From Clostridia bacterium (GTDB lineage Bacteria; Bacillota; Clostridia; Christensenellales; Aristaeellaceae): a DNA stretch of 64,000 bases. The notes below the pieces were generated by a model. That model saw nothing but the letters and a program-made list of their open reading frames with translations, was not told where the DNA came from and did not search any database. Each line of letters starts with the position of its first letter. The first letter of the stretch is position 1. Location of the stretch: assembly GCA_017936765.1 (NCBI GenBank), contig JAGBEX010000013.1, positions 1 to 64,000 on the forward strand, written 5' to 3'. Shown here one piece after another: positions 22,556 through 31,194 of the stretch. The position numbers and the translations under genes were made by a program.

Positions 22556-23032
22556 TCACGATTCCTCCACCAGCTTGCCGCAGATATGCTCCGGGGTCAG
22601 CTCCAGCAGCAGGGTCTTGTCGGCATACTGGGCGATCTCCTTCTGGATGTAGGCATCGTCCGAGGTGAACTTGTGGCTCAGCTTCGTGGTGATGTCGACG
22701 ATCCTGTCCATGTCCTCCACCACCTGCATCCGACCAAAGACGATCACGCTTTTCACGTTCAGCGCCCAATGGCCGGGGTTGCGGTAGCCCTGGTCATAGG
22801 TGCAGAAGGACACCTTGTCCCCCTTGCGCAGGGCATCCAGCCGATGGCCGATTTTGCCGCTGTGGAAGTAGATCTTGCCGTCCTCCTCGTTGTACCAATG
22901 GTTCATGGGCATACCGTAGGGGTAGCCGTCGTCCCCCATTACCGACAGCACGCCGCGGGTCTCCGTTTTCAGCACCTGGAGGCAGTCCTCCATGGGCAAT
23001 TGCTTTTTCTTGCGGATCAATTCCCTGAACAT
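22556..23032 (-). CDS. Pyridoxamine 5'-phosphate oxidase-like flavoprotein (Nim-type)
   Basis: A 158-residue split-barrel FMN protein. The N-terminus (MFRELIRKKKQLPMEDC) with RGVLSVMGDDGYPYGMPMNH and YFHSGKIGHRLDALRKG is characteristic of the PNPOx-like family that includes 5-nitroimidazole reductases. In this group members often act as general flavin or haem-associated reductases, so resistance should not be assumed. ATG 23032 (after GAGAGGTG) is chosen over an upstream ATG because it matches the family start. It is first of a two-gene operon with the methyltransferase. Confidence 0.83.
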   Translation of the reverse strand: MFRELIRKKKQLPMEDCLQVLKTETRGVLSVMGDDGYPYGMPMNHWYNEEDGKIYFHSGKIGHRLDALRKGDKVSFCTYDQGYRNPGHWALNVKSVIVFGRMQVVEDMDRIVDITTKLSHKFTSDDAYIQKEIAQYADKTLLLELTPEHICGKLVEES

Positions 23033-23063
23033 CCGTCCACACCTCTCATCCTCTGTGGTCATA

Positions 23064-23097
23064 CAAAGCAAGCCACGACAGCGGTATGTCGTGGCTT
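23064..23097 (-). terminator. Hairpin after the CD1247-family gene
   Basis: AAGCCACGACA and TGTCGTGGCTT pair perfectly over 11 bp. The minus-strand tail is only moderately T-rich. Confidence 0.6.
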
Positions 23098-23131
23098 GTC
23101 TTGTTTCATGTCTTGCTTTCTGCGGTGGAGC

Positions 23132-23590
23132 TTACTCCTCGGTCTCCTCGTCGTCCTCTTCAAGCTCGGGGAAAACGGGCTTGTTGCAGGCGGGGCAGAG
23201 GTAGTCCTCGTCGAAGTCCACATCGGAGGCACGGAACTCGATCTCGTGGCCGCAGGAAGGGCAGGCGTAGGAGATCAGCTCGTCATCCTCGTCGTCCTCG
23301 CAGTCGCAGCAATCGCAGTCGTCGTCCTCGCAATCGCAGTCGTGGCAATGGCATTCATCGTCGTCGTCGCCGAAGAGGGTCTCCTCCAGGTCGGCCAGGT
23401 CGTCGTCGATGGACTCCACATACTCGTTCAGCTCTTCGTGAGCCTCACCCATCACTTCCAGCTCTTCGGCCATATCGCTCACAAGCTCCAGCAGCTCCGC
23501 CAGGAGCTTGTTGGAATCCTTTTCCATGTTGAGCTTCATGCCAGCGGCCAGACCCTTGATGTAGCTTGCCTTGTCAGTCAGTTTGCTCAT
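23132..23590 (-). CDS. CD1247-family protein with Cys/Asp-rich linker and zinc ribbon
   Basis: A 152-residue protein. Residues 1-70 form an acidic helical domain (LTDKASYIKGLAAGM) typical of the CD1247 family that follows efp in many Clostridia. A linker of about 30 residues consists almost only of Asp, Glu, Cys and His, with seven cysteines in DCDCEDDDCDCCDC-type order. A classic zinc ribbon follows (CPSCGHE ... CPACNKP), then an acidic tail. The domain arrangement suggests metal binding; the molecular role of the family is not established. It has a strong AGGAGG site and lies 133 bp after efp, in the same direction. Confidence 0.85.
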   Translation of the reverse strand: MSKLTDKASYIKGLAAGMKLNMEKDSNKLLAELLELVSDMAEELEVMGEAHEELNEYVESIDDDLADLEETLFGDDDDECHCHDCDCEDDDCDCCDCEDDEDDELISYACPSCGHEIEFRASDVDFDEDYLCPACNKPVFPELEEDDEETEE

Positions 23591-23626
23591 GGTTTTCCTC
23601 CTGAAAAAACATTTTCAGTCACTTAC

Positions 23627-23691
23627 CCAAGGATTCCGCACCTGCGGGTGCGGCCAAAGGGCTTTCCGATCGCCCTTTGGAAACCTTCGGC
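23627..23691. repeat. Two-hairpin intergenic repeat element
   Basis: CCGCACC/GGTGCGG and CCAAAGGGC/GCCCTTTGG are adjacent hairpins with AAACC after the second. It lies between efp and the CD1247-family gene. Confidence 0.5.
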
Positions 23692-23723
23692 CGAAAACAC
23701 TACTTGGTTGAATTAGTTTGGAA

Positions 23724-24281
23724 TTAGGCGCGCTCCATATATTCGCCGCTACGGGTATCAATACGGATCATGTCGCCGGTGTTGATGAACAGCGGCACCT
23801 GCAGGCTGTAGCCAGTTTCCAGGGTGGCGGGCTTGTAGGTGTTGGAGGCGGTGTCGCCCTTGAAGCCGGGTTCGGTGTCGGTGACCTGCAGGATCACGAA
23901 GTTGGGAGCTTCCACAGAGAAGGCGCTGCCCTTGAAGAAGCGCATGGTCACGTTGGTGCCTTCCTTCACGAAGGGGATGGCGTCTTCCACCTGGTCAGCA
24001 GACAGGGGGATCTGGTCGTAGGTCTCCACGTCCATGAAGTAGTACAGGTCGCCATCGTTGTACACGTACTGCATTTCCTTGGTCTCGATGATGGCCTTGG
24101 GCATCTTGTCGGTGGGGTTGAAGGAGCGCTCAACCACAGCGCCGGTCATCACGTTCTTGATCTTGGTGCGCACAAAGGCAGCGCCCTTGCCGGGCTTCAC
24201 GTGCTGGAAATCAACGATGTTCCACACGCCGCCATCCCATTCGACAGTAATGCCCTTTTTGAAATCGCCAGCAGTAATCAT
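23724..24281 (-). CDS. efp: Elongation factor P
   Basis: EF-P (185 residues) rescues ribosomes stalled at consecutive prolines. The three beta-barrel domains are intact, and the tip loop [10 protein letters not shown] carries Lys32, the residue modified in other species. Here no modification genes (epmA, epmB, ymfI-type) are nearby. The C-terminal [19 protein letters not shown] is the family signature. GGAGG precedes the ATG. It sits in the clostridial order pepQ-efp-CD1247. Confidence 0.97.
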   Translation of the reverse strand: MITAGDFKKGITVEWDGGVWNIVDFQHVKPGKGAAFVRTKIKNVMTGAVVERSFNPTDKMPKAIIETKEMQYVYNDGDLYYFMDVETYDQIPLSADQVEDAIPFVKEGTNVTMRFFKGSAFSVEAPNFVILQVTDTEPGFKGDTASNTYKPATLETGYSLQVPLFINTGDMIRIDTRSGEYMERA

Positions 24282-24435
24282 GATTCATTCCTCCATCTAT
24301 TTCTTTTGATTTGTTTAGCGGATTTTTTATTGAAAGCTCGTAGGAGCAGACAACCATTGGTGATCGCCATTATGCGCGCGGAGTACAAGCCTGGCTACCA
24401 GCGCCATTGGCGGATTGGCTGCGGCCACTGGCCGC

Positions 24436-25509
24436 TTAGAGAATAATCAGTTCCTTGGTGGGGGTGGTGAGAGGCTCGCAGCCGTTCTCGGTCACCAGGC
24501 AGGTGTTCTCGATGCGCACACCGCCCAGGCCGGGGATGTACACGCCAGGCTCCACGGTGATCACCACGCCGGGTACCATCACATCGTCGGAGAGGTAGGA
24601 CAGTCGGGGATTCTCGTGAATGTCGATGCCCACCGCGTGACCCAGGCTGTGACCAAAGCGGCCTTCATAGCCCTGGCTGTCGATGTAGTCGCGGGCGATC
24701 TTGTCCAGCTCGGCGCCGGTCTTGCCGGGGGCCAGGGCTTCCTCGGCCAGGATCTGCGCCTGCAGCACGGTGTCGTACACGCGGCGCATTTCGGCGCTGG
24801 GTTCGCCCAGGGCCACGGTGCGGGTCATGTCGGAGCAATAGCCGCCCACCTTGGCGCCGAAGTCCATGGTGATCATGTCGCCCTTGCGCAGCTTGCGGGG
24901 GCCGGGGATGGCATGGCACAGGCTGCCGTTCTCGCCGGAGGCGATGATGGTTTCGAAGGCGTTGCCGTCGGCGCCCAGCTTGAGCAGGGTGAAGTCCAGC
25001 TCGATCTGAAGATCCTTTTCGGTCATGCCCTCTTTGATCTTGGGCAGCAGCGCCTCGAAGGCGGCGCTGGTGATGGCCGCAGCACGGCGCATGGCCTCAG
25101 CCTCGGCAGGGGTCTTGATCTGGCGGAGCTTTTCGGGTGCGCCAGCCAGGGAGAGATAGCTCACGCCCTCGCCCACGGCGCGGCGCAGGCTTTCGTAGCT
25201 GCGCACGGTGAGGTAATCATCCTCATAGCACAGGGTATCGACCTGATCCTCCTGGCACAGCTTGGCCACCCACTGGTTGTGGCCCAACCCGCGGTCGGTC
25301 ATGTTGACCTGGAAGCCGGGAGCCTGCTGCTCAGCCTGCTCCACATAGCGGAAGTCGGTGATGATCACCCGGCGGGTGCCGGAGATGTACACACAGCCTT
25401 CACCAGTATACCCCTGCGTCAGGTAGAACATATTGGAAGGATTATGCACCACCACAGCGCTTTGCGCCGTGAGGTTCAGCTGTTCTACAAGCTTATCAGA
25501 AGCTGTCAA
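24436..25509 (-). CDS. pepQ: M24 metallopeptidase, Xaa-Pro peptidase family
   Basis: A 357-residue pita-bread aminopeptidase expected to remove residues before proline. The dinuclear metal site is complete: [17 protein letters not shown] supplies two Asp, HSLGHAVG a His, TVEPGVY a Glu and RIENT a second Glu. A smaller N-terminal domain covers about residues 1-125. The best start is TTG 25509, with AAAGG upstream; I find no ATG or in-frame GTG in a suitable place. It precedes efp, matching the common Clostridia arrangement, which pairs a proline peptidase with the proline-stall factor. PepP/YpdF naming is equally possible. Confidence 0.87.
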   Translation of the reverse strand: MTASDKLVEQLNLTAQSAVVVHNPSNMFYLTQGYTGEGCVYISGTRRVIITDFRYVEQAEQQAPGFQVNMTDRGLGHNQWVAKLCQEDQVDTLCYEDDYLTVRSYESLRRAVGEGVSYLSLAGAPEKLRQIKTPAEAEAMRRAAAITSAAFEALLPKIKEGMTEKDLQIELDFTLLKLGADGNAFETIIASGENGSLCHAIPGPRKLRKGDMITMDFGAKVGGYCSDMTRTVALGEPSAEMRRVYDTVLQAQILAEEALAPGKTGAELDKIARDYIDSQGYEGRFGHSLGHAVGIDIHENPRLSYLSDDVMVPGVVITVEPGVYIPGLGGVRIENTCLVTENGCEPLTTPTKELIIL

Positions 25510-25570
25510 AATTGTTCACTGCCTTTCCCGGATTGTCCAGCGCGCCTGCGCACGGACATATCCATCGGAT

Positions 25571-25599
25571 AGTATACCATAAAACGCCGCTAAAGAAAA
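25571..25599 (-). promoter_or_regulatory. Promoter of pepQ
   Basis: TTTTCT (25599-25594), 17 bp, TATACT (25576-25571) with an extended TGG before the -10 box. Confidence 0.5.
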
Positions 25600-25650
25600 G
25601 GATTTTTTTGTGCTTGCAGGCCAATGAAATATCCTTTTCGCTCTTCGCCC

Positions 25651-25679
25651 TTCCAAATGCCAAAAAAGTGTGCTATAAT
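25651..25679 (+). promoter_or_regulatory. Promoter of the GGDEF gene
   Basis: TTCCAA (25651-25656), 17 bp, consensus TATAAT (25674-25679), 40 bp upstream of the ATG. Confidence 0.6.
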
Positions 25680-25719
25680 GGACAACAAGTATTTGTTCGT
25701 TTTTTCAGGGAGGATTTTT

Positions 25720-27642
25720 ATGTCACGCAAGATCATCGGCGTTTTGGCTGCAACACCGGAGACCATCTATGCCACCCGCATCCTGGATGCCATCGGCGCC
25801 CGTTGCCAGGCCTATGGCTATGATGTCGCCGCGATCAGCACCCTGTGCGATATTTCCCTTTTCCAGGAGAAGTATCTTGCCGGTGAAAAGAACATCTACA
25901 ACCTGACCAATTTTGATCGGCTGGATGGCGTGATCGTGGACTCCCTTTCCCTGATGGACAGCGTCACCCGCGCGCTGATCCCCGAGATTCCCCAAATGCT
26001 GCGGGAAAAGTGCCGCAAGCCCGTGGTGTGCCTGGGGCCGCTGCTGCCGGAGTATCCCTCCTTCATCACCCGCAACCAGCATATTTTGAAGGATATCACC
26101 TCCCATGTGATCGACGTTCACGGCTGTCGCAGGCTCTATTGCCTCACCGGCCCTGAGGGCGACGCCGATGCCACGGATCGCCTGGCGGGCTTCCAGGCTG
26201 CGGTGAACGCCCACGGCATCCCCCAGGAGGAGACCCGGGTCTTCTATGGCGATTTCTGGTTCCCCGGCGGCGCTGAGCTGGGGCGGAAGATCGTTTCCGG
26301 CGAGGTTCCCATGCCCCAGGCGGTGATCTGCGCCAGCGACCACATGGCGCTGGGCCTGACCAACTACCTGACCAAGCACGGCGTCCGCGTGCCGGAGGAT
26401 ATCATCGTCACCGGCTTCGACGCCACCCCGGAGGGGAGCATCAACTCCGTGACCCTCACCAGCGCCGTGCCGGACTATGAAAGCGTCATCGTCAGCGCCA
26501 TCGATGCCCTGCGCAGCCAGATCGAACCCGATGCCCCCATCCTGCCCTATGCCTACCAGCCCGGCGAGCATCTCCGCCTGGGCATGAGCTGCGGCTGCAG
26601 CCACGATATCGGCACGGTCATGGCCCAGATGCGGGAGTCCTTCTACAATGTGAATCAGGATCTGTCCGACGGCAACCTGAAGATCGACATGGGCGTGCTG
26701 CTGGAAAGCAGCATGATGGAGGCTCTGTCCGACACCGCATCGCCCCAGGAATGCATCTATCAGGTCTATATGAAGACCTATCTGATGGGTCCCTATGATG
26801 AATTCTTCCTCTGCCTTGATGAAAAATGGCTCCAGGCCGACCAATGCTGCAAAACAGGCTATCCCCAGCGGATCAAAATGGTGCTGACCAACTACCACCA
26901 GCCTGATTCCGGCCACTACGAAAACGGCCCGTCCTTCGAGACCAGCCTCATGCTGCCCAGCCTGGGCAGCGAGGAGCATGAACCCTCCATGTTCTACTTT
27001 ATGCCCGTGCATTTCCTTGACCAGTCCATGGGCTATGCCGCGCTGCGCTTCGAGCTGGGCAAACCCCACCACATGACCTGCGTGATCCGCAACTGGCTGA
27101 AGAACGTGAACTCCGGCCTGCACATTTCCCGCACCGCCCACCGCCTGGAGTCCCTCTCCACCCGCGATGGCATGACCGGCGCCTACAACCGCCGGGGTAT
27201 GGAGCTGATGCTGGATCATATGCTGCGCAAGGCCGCCCCGGAGGACAATGTGCTGGCCTTCGTGATCGACATGGACAGGCTGAAGCAGATCAACGATACC
27301 TTCGGCCATGCCGACGGCGACTTTGGCATCAATGCCATTTGCAGCGCCGCCATGAGCATCACCAGGGACAACGAGCTGTGCGTCCGCGCCGGCGGCGACG
27401 AGTTCTACGTCATCGGCATCGGGGCCTACGACCCTGCCGAGGCCGAAAAGCGCATTGCCGGCTTCTATGAGGCGCTGAGGCAGATCAACGCCAGCGCCAA
27501 CAAGCCCTACACCCTGTCTGCCAGCATCGGCAGCGCCTGCATCCCCCTGGCCAGCGGCATGACGGTGATGGGCATCATCCGCATCGCCGATGCCAAGATG
27601 TATGAAAACAAGGTGCAGAAGAAGATGCAGAGGAAGGACTGA
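25720..27642 (+). CDS. Diguanylate cyclase with LacI-type ligand-binding domain
   Basis: A 640-residue protein. Residues 1 to about 290 resemble the sugar-binding core of LacI/PurR regulators (IIGVLAATPE start, AVICASDHMALGL, IIVTGFDATPEG). About 310-470 is a middle sensor-like region, and about 475-635 is a GGDEF domain with an intact GGDEF at 558-562 and TRDGMTGAYNRRGM at its start. There is no signal peptide or membrane segment, so it should sense a cytoplasmic ligand and make cyclic di-GMP. The inhibitory RxxD site is altered to RDNE. GGGAGGA precedes ATG 25720. The UDG-family gene starts 4 bp after its stop. Confidence 0.88.
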   Translation: MSRKIIGVLAATPETIYATRILDAIGARCQAYGYDVAAISTLCDISLFQEKYLAGEKNIYNLTNFDRLDGVIVDSLSLMDSVTRALIPEIPQMLREKCRKPVVCLGPLLPEYPSFITRNQHILKDITSHVIDVHGCRRLYCLTGPEGDADATDRLAGFQAAVNAHGIPQEETRVFYGDFWFPGGAELGRKIVSGEVPMPQAVICASDHMALGLTNYLTKHGVRVPEDIIVTGFDATPEGSINSVTLTSAVPDYESVIVSAIDALRSQIEPDAPILPYAYQPGEHLRLGMSCGCSHDIGTVMAQMRESFYNVNQDLSDGNLKIDMGVLLESSMMEALSDTASPQECIYQVYMKTYLMGPYDEFFLCLDEKWLQADQCCKTGYPQRIKMVLTNYHQPDSGHYENGPSFETSLMLPSLGSEEHEPSMFYFMPVHFLDQSMGYAALRFELGKPHHMTCVIRNWLKNVNSGLHISRTAHRLESLSTRDGMTGAYNRRGMELMLDHMLRKAAPEDNVLAFVIDMDRLKQINDTFGHADGDFGINAICSAAMSITRDNELCVRAGGDEFYVIGIGAYDPAEAEKRIAGFYEALRQINASANKPYTLSASIGSACIPLASGMTVMGIIRIADAKMYENKVQKKMQRKD

Positions 27643-27646
27643 GCCC

Positions 27647-28240
27647 ATGAACATCCGCCAGCAATTACAGCAGACACTGGGCGCACATCCCCACATTCAG
27701 CTCAACGATGTGGAGGTCGACCCTACCGCCATCCGCGCCATCATGATCAACGAGGTCGTGCCGGAGGATCCCGCCCAGGACTTCTACGGCAGCAGCGGCG
27801 AGCAATACCTTTCCACCACCATCCCCCTGTTTCAGAAGGCCGGGCTGCCCGTAGAGACCGTGGCGGACATCCTGCACATGGGCGTGTACATCACCAACGC
27901 GGTGAAAATGCCCAAGACTGCCTACGCCATTGAGAAAAGCAGCCTGGAGGAAAGCCTGCCCTGGCTGGAAGCGGAGCTGGCGCTGTTTCCCAATGTGCGT
28001 GTGGTGATGCTGATGGGCGATGTGGCCAAGAAAATGTTCAACCAGATTGCCCGCAAGACCACCAAGCGCAATGTGATCCCCTCCGGCGCTACCTACAAAC
28101 TCCGCGCCACACCCTTCTATTATGGGGAGGTGCGGGTCATGCCCTCCTACATCATGACGGGCGGCAACATCCTGATCGAAAAGGCCAAGGTCACCATGGC
28201 CGCCCAGGACATTGCCACCATGGCAGAGCTTATCAAATAA
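27647..28240 (+). CDS. Uracil-DNA glycosylase family protein
   Basis: A 197-residue member of the UDG-fold superfamily. Supporting segments are AIMINEVVPEDPAQDFYGSSG near residues 29-50, GVYITNAVKMPKT at about 83-95, RVVMLMGDVAKKM around 121-135, and VMPSYIMTGGN near the C-terminus, where family enzymes carry their DNA-intercalating loop. It could remove uracil or another damaged base; the family also has members without proven activity. GAGGAAGG precedes ATG 27647. It lies 4 bp after the GGDEF gene, so it is cotranscribed, and a terminator follows. Confidence 0.75.
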   Translation: MNIRQQLQQTLGAHPHIQLNDVEVDPTAIRAIMINEVVPEDPAQDFYGSSGEQYLSTTIPLFQKAGLPVETVADILHMGVYITNAVKMPKTAYAIEKSSLEESLPWLEAELALFPNVRVVMLMGDVAKKMFNQIARKTTKRNVIPSGATYKLRATPFYYGEVRVMPSYIMTGGNILIEKAKVTMAAQDIATMAELIK

Positions 28241-28247
28241 CACGCAC

Positions 28248-28272
28248 ACCGGACTTTCCGTCCGGTTTTTTC
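28248..28272 (+). terminator. Intrinsic terminator
   Basis: ACCGGAC pairs with GTCCGGT, followed by six T. Confidence 0.85.
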
Positions 28273-28296
28273 TTTGTACCAAAACGCTCCCCGGCG

Positions 28297-28325
28297 TTGA
28301 CGCACCACGCACCGCGTGGTAGGAT
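28297..28325 (+). promoter_or_regulatory. Promoter of azlCD
   Basis: TTGACG (28297-28302), 17 bp, TAGGAT (28320-28325). The spacer contains ACCACGC-ACC-GCGTGGT, a perfect 7-bp inverted repeat that could be an operator. Confidence 0.65.
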
Positions 28326-28365
28326 GGACTTTGTTCCATTATACGAAATCGAGGCGATTTTTCCC

Positions 28366-29067
28366 ATGAACCGCTTGTTTCTCAAGGGCGTAAAGCACGG
28401 CATCCCCATTGCGCTGGGCTACCTTTCGGTGTCCTTCACCTTCGGCATGAAGGCCGTGAGCGATGGTCTCACCTGGCAGCAGGCCGTGCTGATCTCCATG
28501 ACCAACGTGACCAGCGCCGGACAGTTTGCCGGGCTGCCGCTGATGCTGGCCCAGGCCTCCCTCATCGAGCTGGCGCTGACCCAGTTTATCATCAACCTGC
28601 GCTATGCGCTGATGGGCGTATCCCTCTCCCAGAAGCTGGACAAAACCATGACCACCCTGCACCGCATGGCCTTCTCCTTCTGCAATACCGACGAGATCTT
28701 CGCCGTGGCCTCCTCCCAGCCGGAAAAGGTGGGCAAAGGCTACCTGTATGGCCTCATGTCCACGCCCTGGCTGGGCTGGGCGCTGGGTACGCTGCTGGGC
28801 GCGGTGGCCGGACAGCTGCTGCCGGAGTTCTTCCGCACAGCGCTGGGCATCGCCATTTATGGTATGTTCCTGGCCATCATCCTGCCCCCTGCCCGCAAGG
28901 AGCATCCTGTGCGGGTGGTGGTGGTCATCGCCGTGGCGCTGAGCCTGTGCTTCCGCTACATCCCCGGGCTGAATCAGCTTTCCAGCGGCTTTGTGATCAT
29001 CATCTGTGCCGTGGCCGCCTCCACCGTGGGTGCGCTGCTGTTCCCGGTAAAGGAGGGTGACGCATGA
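28366..29067 (+). CDS. azlC: AzlC family branched-chain amino acid exporter subunit
   Basis: A 233-residue inner-membrane protein with about five to six hydrophobic helices, the large subunit of the AzlCD exporter that expels branched-chain amino acids or analogues. Diagnostic are the start KGVKHGIPIALGYLSVSFTFG, the conserved VTSAGQFAG and the INLRYALMG segment. The ribosome site is weak (GAGGCG). Its stop overlaps the azlD start as ATGA, and both genes share one promoter. Confidence 0.9.
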   Translation: MNRLFLKGVKHGIPIALGYLSVSFTFGMKAVSDGLTWQQAVLISMTNVTSAGQFAGLPLMLAQASLIELALTQFIINLRYALMGVSLSQKLDKTMTTLHRMAFSFCNTDEIFAVASSQPEKVGKGYLYGLMSTPWLGWALGTLLGAVAGQLLPEFFRTALGIAIYGMFLAIILPPARKEHPVRVVVVIAVALSLCFRYIPGLNQLSSGFVIIICAVAASTVGALLFPVKEGDA

Positions 29068-29381
29068 GCTGGTCTGATTTCTTCCCCTATCTGCTGGTGA
29101 TGGCCGGTGTGACCTACCTGATCCGTATGCTGCCGCTGACGGTCTTCCGCAGGGAGATCAAGAGCGTGTTTGTGAAATCCTTCCTGCACTATGTACCCTA
29201 TGCGGTGCTGGGCGCCATGACCTTCCCGGACGTGCTCTACTCCACCGGCAGCCTGTGGACGGCGCTGGTGGGCCTGGTGGTGGCCATCGTGATGGCCTGG
29301 CGCGGCCGCAGCCTGCTCACCGTGGCCATCGGCGCGTGCCTTGCCGTAGCCGCCGCCCAGGCCGTGATGCTGCTGCTCTGA
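29064..29381 (+). CDS. azlD: AzlD domain protein
   Basis: The 105-residue small partner of AzlC has three to four hydrophobic helices. VTYLIRMLPLTVFRREI and SFLHYVPYAVLGAMTFPDV are AzlD signatures. AAGGAGGGTG sits inside the end of azlC, and the ATG overlaps the azlC stop, so the two are coupled. Confidence 0.9.
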   Translation: MSWSDFFPYLLVMAGVTYLIRMLPLTVFRREIKSVFVKSFLHYVPYAVLGAMTFPDVLYSTGSLWTALVGLVVAIVMAWRGRSLLTVAIGACLAVAAAQAVMLLL

Positions 29382-29386
29382 CCATC

Positions 29387-29420
29387 CATTCCGCATTCCG
29401 AATTCCGAATTCCGCATTTT
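29387..29420. repeat. GAATTC-type short repeat
   Basis: Tandem ATTCCGAATTCCG units begin 6 bp after the azlD stop codon and run up to the -35 region of the pdp promoter. Confidence 0.7.
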
Positions 29421-29445
29421 CAATCCCCTTCTCCTGTGGTATAAT
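29417..29445 (+). promoter_or_regulatory. Promoter of pyrimidine-nucleoside phosphorylase
   Basis: TTTTCA (29417-29422), 17 bp, extended TGG-TATAAT (29440-29445). Confidence 0.6.
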
Positions 29446-29481
29446 GAAATACAACAGGATTGAAAAAGGGAGGCTGCCTCC

Positions 29482-30810
29482 ATGAACATGGTCAACATCA
29501 TCACCAAAAAGAAGCTGGGACAGGAGCTGACTGCCCAGGAGATCGACTATTTTGTGCAGGGTGCCGCCAGGCAGACCATTCCGGACTATCAGCTGGCCGC
29601 GCTGCTGATGGCCATCCGCTTCCAGGGCATGACCGACCAGGAGACCACCCACCTCACCCTGGCCATGCGGGATTCCGGCGACGTGTGCGACCTTTCCGCC
29701 ATTCCCGGCATCAAGGTGGATAAGCACTCCACCGGCGGCGTGGGCGACACCACCACCCTGGTGCTGGCGCCCCTGGTGGCTGCCTGCGGTGTGCCTGTGG
29801 CCAAGATGAGCGGCCGTGGCCTGGGCCACACCGGCGGTACGCTGGATAAGCTGGAATCCGTCCCCGGCCTGAGCGTGGAGCTGACGGAGGATGCCTTCAT
29901 CCGTCAGGTGAACGCCATCGGCGCGGCGGTGATCGGCCAGACCGGCTCCCTGGCCCCGGCGGACAAGACCCTCTACGCCCTGCGGGACGTGACCGCCACC
30001 GTGGACAGCCTGCCGCTGATCGCATCCTCCATCATGAGCAAAAAGCTGGCCTCCGGCGCGGATGCCATTGTGCTGGACGTGAAGACCGGCTCCGGTGCCA
30101 TTATGCAGACGCTGGAGGGTTCCATCCAGCTGGCGCAGGCCATGGTAAACATCGGTGCGCTGGCAGGCAAGCCCGTCACCGCCATCGTCACCGGCATGGA
30201 GCAGCCCCTGGGTACCCATGTGGGCAACGCCCTGGAGGTGAAGGACGCCATCGACGTGCTGTCCGGCCGCACCACCGGCGCGCTGCTGGAGGTCTCGCTG
30301 CTGCTGGGCAGCCATATGCTGGTGCTGGCCGGTCGCTGCGCCACCCCCGAGGAAGGTCGCGCCCTTTTGCAGGAGGCGCTGGATTCCCGCCGCGGCCTGG
30401 CGAAATTGAAGGAAATCTTCGCTGCCCAGGGCGGTGACCCCGCCGTGTGCGACGATGTGACGCTCCTGCCCCAGCCCGCCGTGACCCGCACCGTGCAGGT
30501 TGGCCGCAGCGGCTATGTGGCCGAAATGGACACCACCGCCCTGGGTCTGGCCGCCCAGGCCATGGGTGCCGGGCGCGTGCAGAAAACCGACGCGCTGGAC
30601 TACTCCGTGGGCTTTGTGCTGCCCGTGCGCATTGGCGACCGGGTGGAGCCGGACACCACGCTTTGCACGCTGTATGCTCGCAGCGAAGAGGATGCCGACA
30701 AGGCCGAGGCGGCGATCCGCGCAGCGATCAGCTTCTCCGATGCGCCTGTGGAGGCGCCGCCGCTGTGCTATGCCATTGTCACCAAGGATGGCGTGGAGCG
30801 GGTAAAATGA
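29482..30810 (+). CDS. pdp: Pyrimidine-nucleoside phosphorylase
   Basis: A 442-residue enzyme that phosphorolyses uridine, thymidine and deoxyuridine to base plus ribose-1-phosphate for salvage. The family signature SGRGLGHTGGTLDKLES lies at about residues 109-125. The phosphate-binding KHSTGGVGD lies at about 82-90 and the catalytic DVKTGSGA at about 196-203. The C-terminal domain (VGRSGYVAEMDTTALGLAA) is normal. Two ATG codons are possible (29482, 29488); the first has GGGAGG at better spacing. It stands alone, with a repeat and possible hairpin downstream. A thymidine-only DeoA assignment cannot be excluded. Confidence 0.92.
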   Translation: MNMVNIITKKKLGQELTAQEIDYFVQGAARQTIPDYQLAALLMAIRFQGMTDQETTHLTLAMRDSGDVCDLSAIPGIKVDKHSTGGVGDTTTLVLAPLVAACGVPVAKMSGRGLGHTGGTLDKLESVPGLSVELTEDAFIRQVNAIGAAVIGQTGSLAPADKTLYALRDVTATVDSLPLIASSIMSKKLASGADAIVLDVKTGSGAIMQTLEGSIQLAQAMVNIGALAGKPVTAIVTGMEQPLGTHVGNALEVKDAIDVLSGRTTGALLEVSLLLGSHMLVLAGRCATPEEGRALLQEALDSRRGLAKLKEIFAAQGGDPAVCDDVTLLPQPAVTRTVQVGRSGYVAEMDTTALGLAAQAMGAGRVQKTDALDYSVGFVLPVRIGDRVEPDTTLCTLYARSEEDADKAEAAIRAAISFSDAPVEAPPLCYAIVTKDGVERVK

Positions 30811-30846
30811 ATAATGAATGATGAATAGTGAATAGTGAATAATGAG
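30809..30846. repeat. ATTCAT/ATGAAT microsatellite-like repeat
   Basis: GAATAATGAATGATGAATAG-type loose tandem units start at the pdp stop codon. Complementary to 18284-18331. Confidence 0.5.
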
Positions 30847-30923
30847 GGAATGAAGCACCCGCCAACTCATTCCTTCATTTCTTCATTAGCGAAGCGTCTT
30901 CATGCCCGAAGGGCGCTTCATTC

Positions 30924-30970
30924 ACGCAAGAAAAAAGCTCTTTGCAAATGCAAAGAGCTTTTTTCTTGCG
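30924..30970 (-). terminator. Terminator of tRNA-Leu
   Basis: A perfect inverted repeat (ACGCAAGAAAAAAGCTCTTTGC mirrored across AAAT) directly follows the tRNA 3' end on the minus strand. Its minus-strand arm contains six T. Confidence 0.85.
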
Positions 30971-31054
30971 TGCGGGAAACAGGACTTGAACCTGCAAGTT
31001 CGTACGAACACATGAACCTGAATCATGCGCGTCTGCCAATTCCGCCATTCCCGC
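30971..31054 (-). tRNA. tRNA-Leu (CAG)
   Basis: The 84-nt cloverleaf has acceptor GCGGGAA/TTCCCGC, a D arm with AATTGGCAGAC, anticodon stem CATGA/TCATG with loop TTCAGGT (anticodon CAG, reads CUG), a long class II variable arm (TGTTCGTACGAACT), a T arm with GTTCAAGTC, and discriminator A. CCA is not encoded. CUG is a dominant leucine codon in this window. Confidence 0.95.
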
Positions 31055-31066
31055 AGAACAGAAATG

Positions 31067-31095
31067 ATTATACCGCCAGCAGAGCAAATTGTCAA
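31067..31095 (-). promoter_or_regulatory. Promoter of tRNA-Leu (consensus)
   Basis: Fully consensus TTGACA (31095-31090), 17-bp spacer, TATAAT (31072-31067), 13 bp before the tRNA 5' end. Confidence 0.9.
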
Positions 31096-31152
31096 GCAGT
31101 TTTTTTGTTTTTCTGCCGAATGCCTTTTTCATGTTCTTTCTCCCGCAATCGA

Positions 31153-31182
31153 TTGACACAGCCGCCCTCTTGCCGCTATGAT
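31153..31182 (+). promoter_or_regulatory. Promoter of the aconitase gene
   Basis: TTGACA (31153-31158), 18-bp spacer, TATGAT (31177-31182). Confidence 0.7.
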
Positions 31183-31194
31183 GGATGGGCAACA

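Noticed and set aside
22556..23032. Nitroimidazole resistance gene
   Set aside because: The protein belongs to the broad PNPOx-like family; nothing in the sequence shows it reduces nitroimidazoles.
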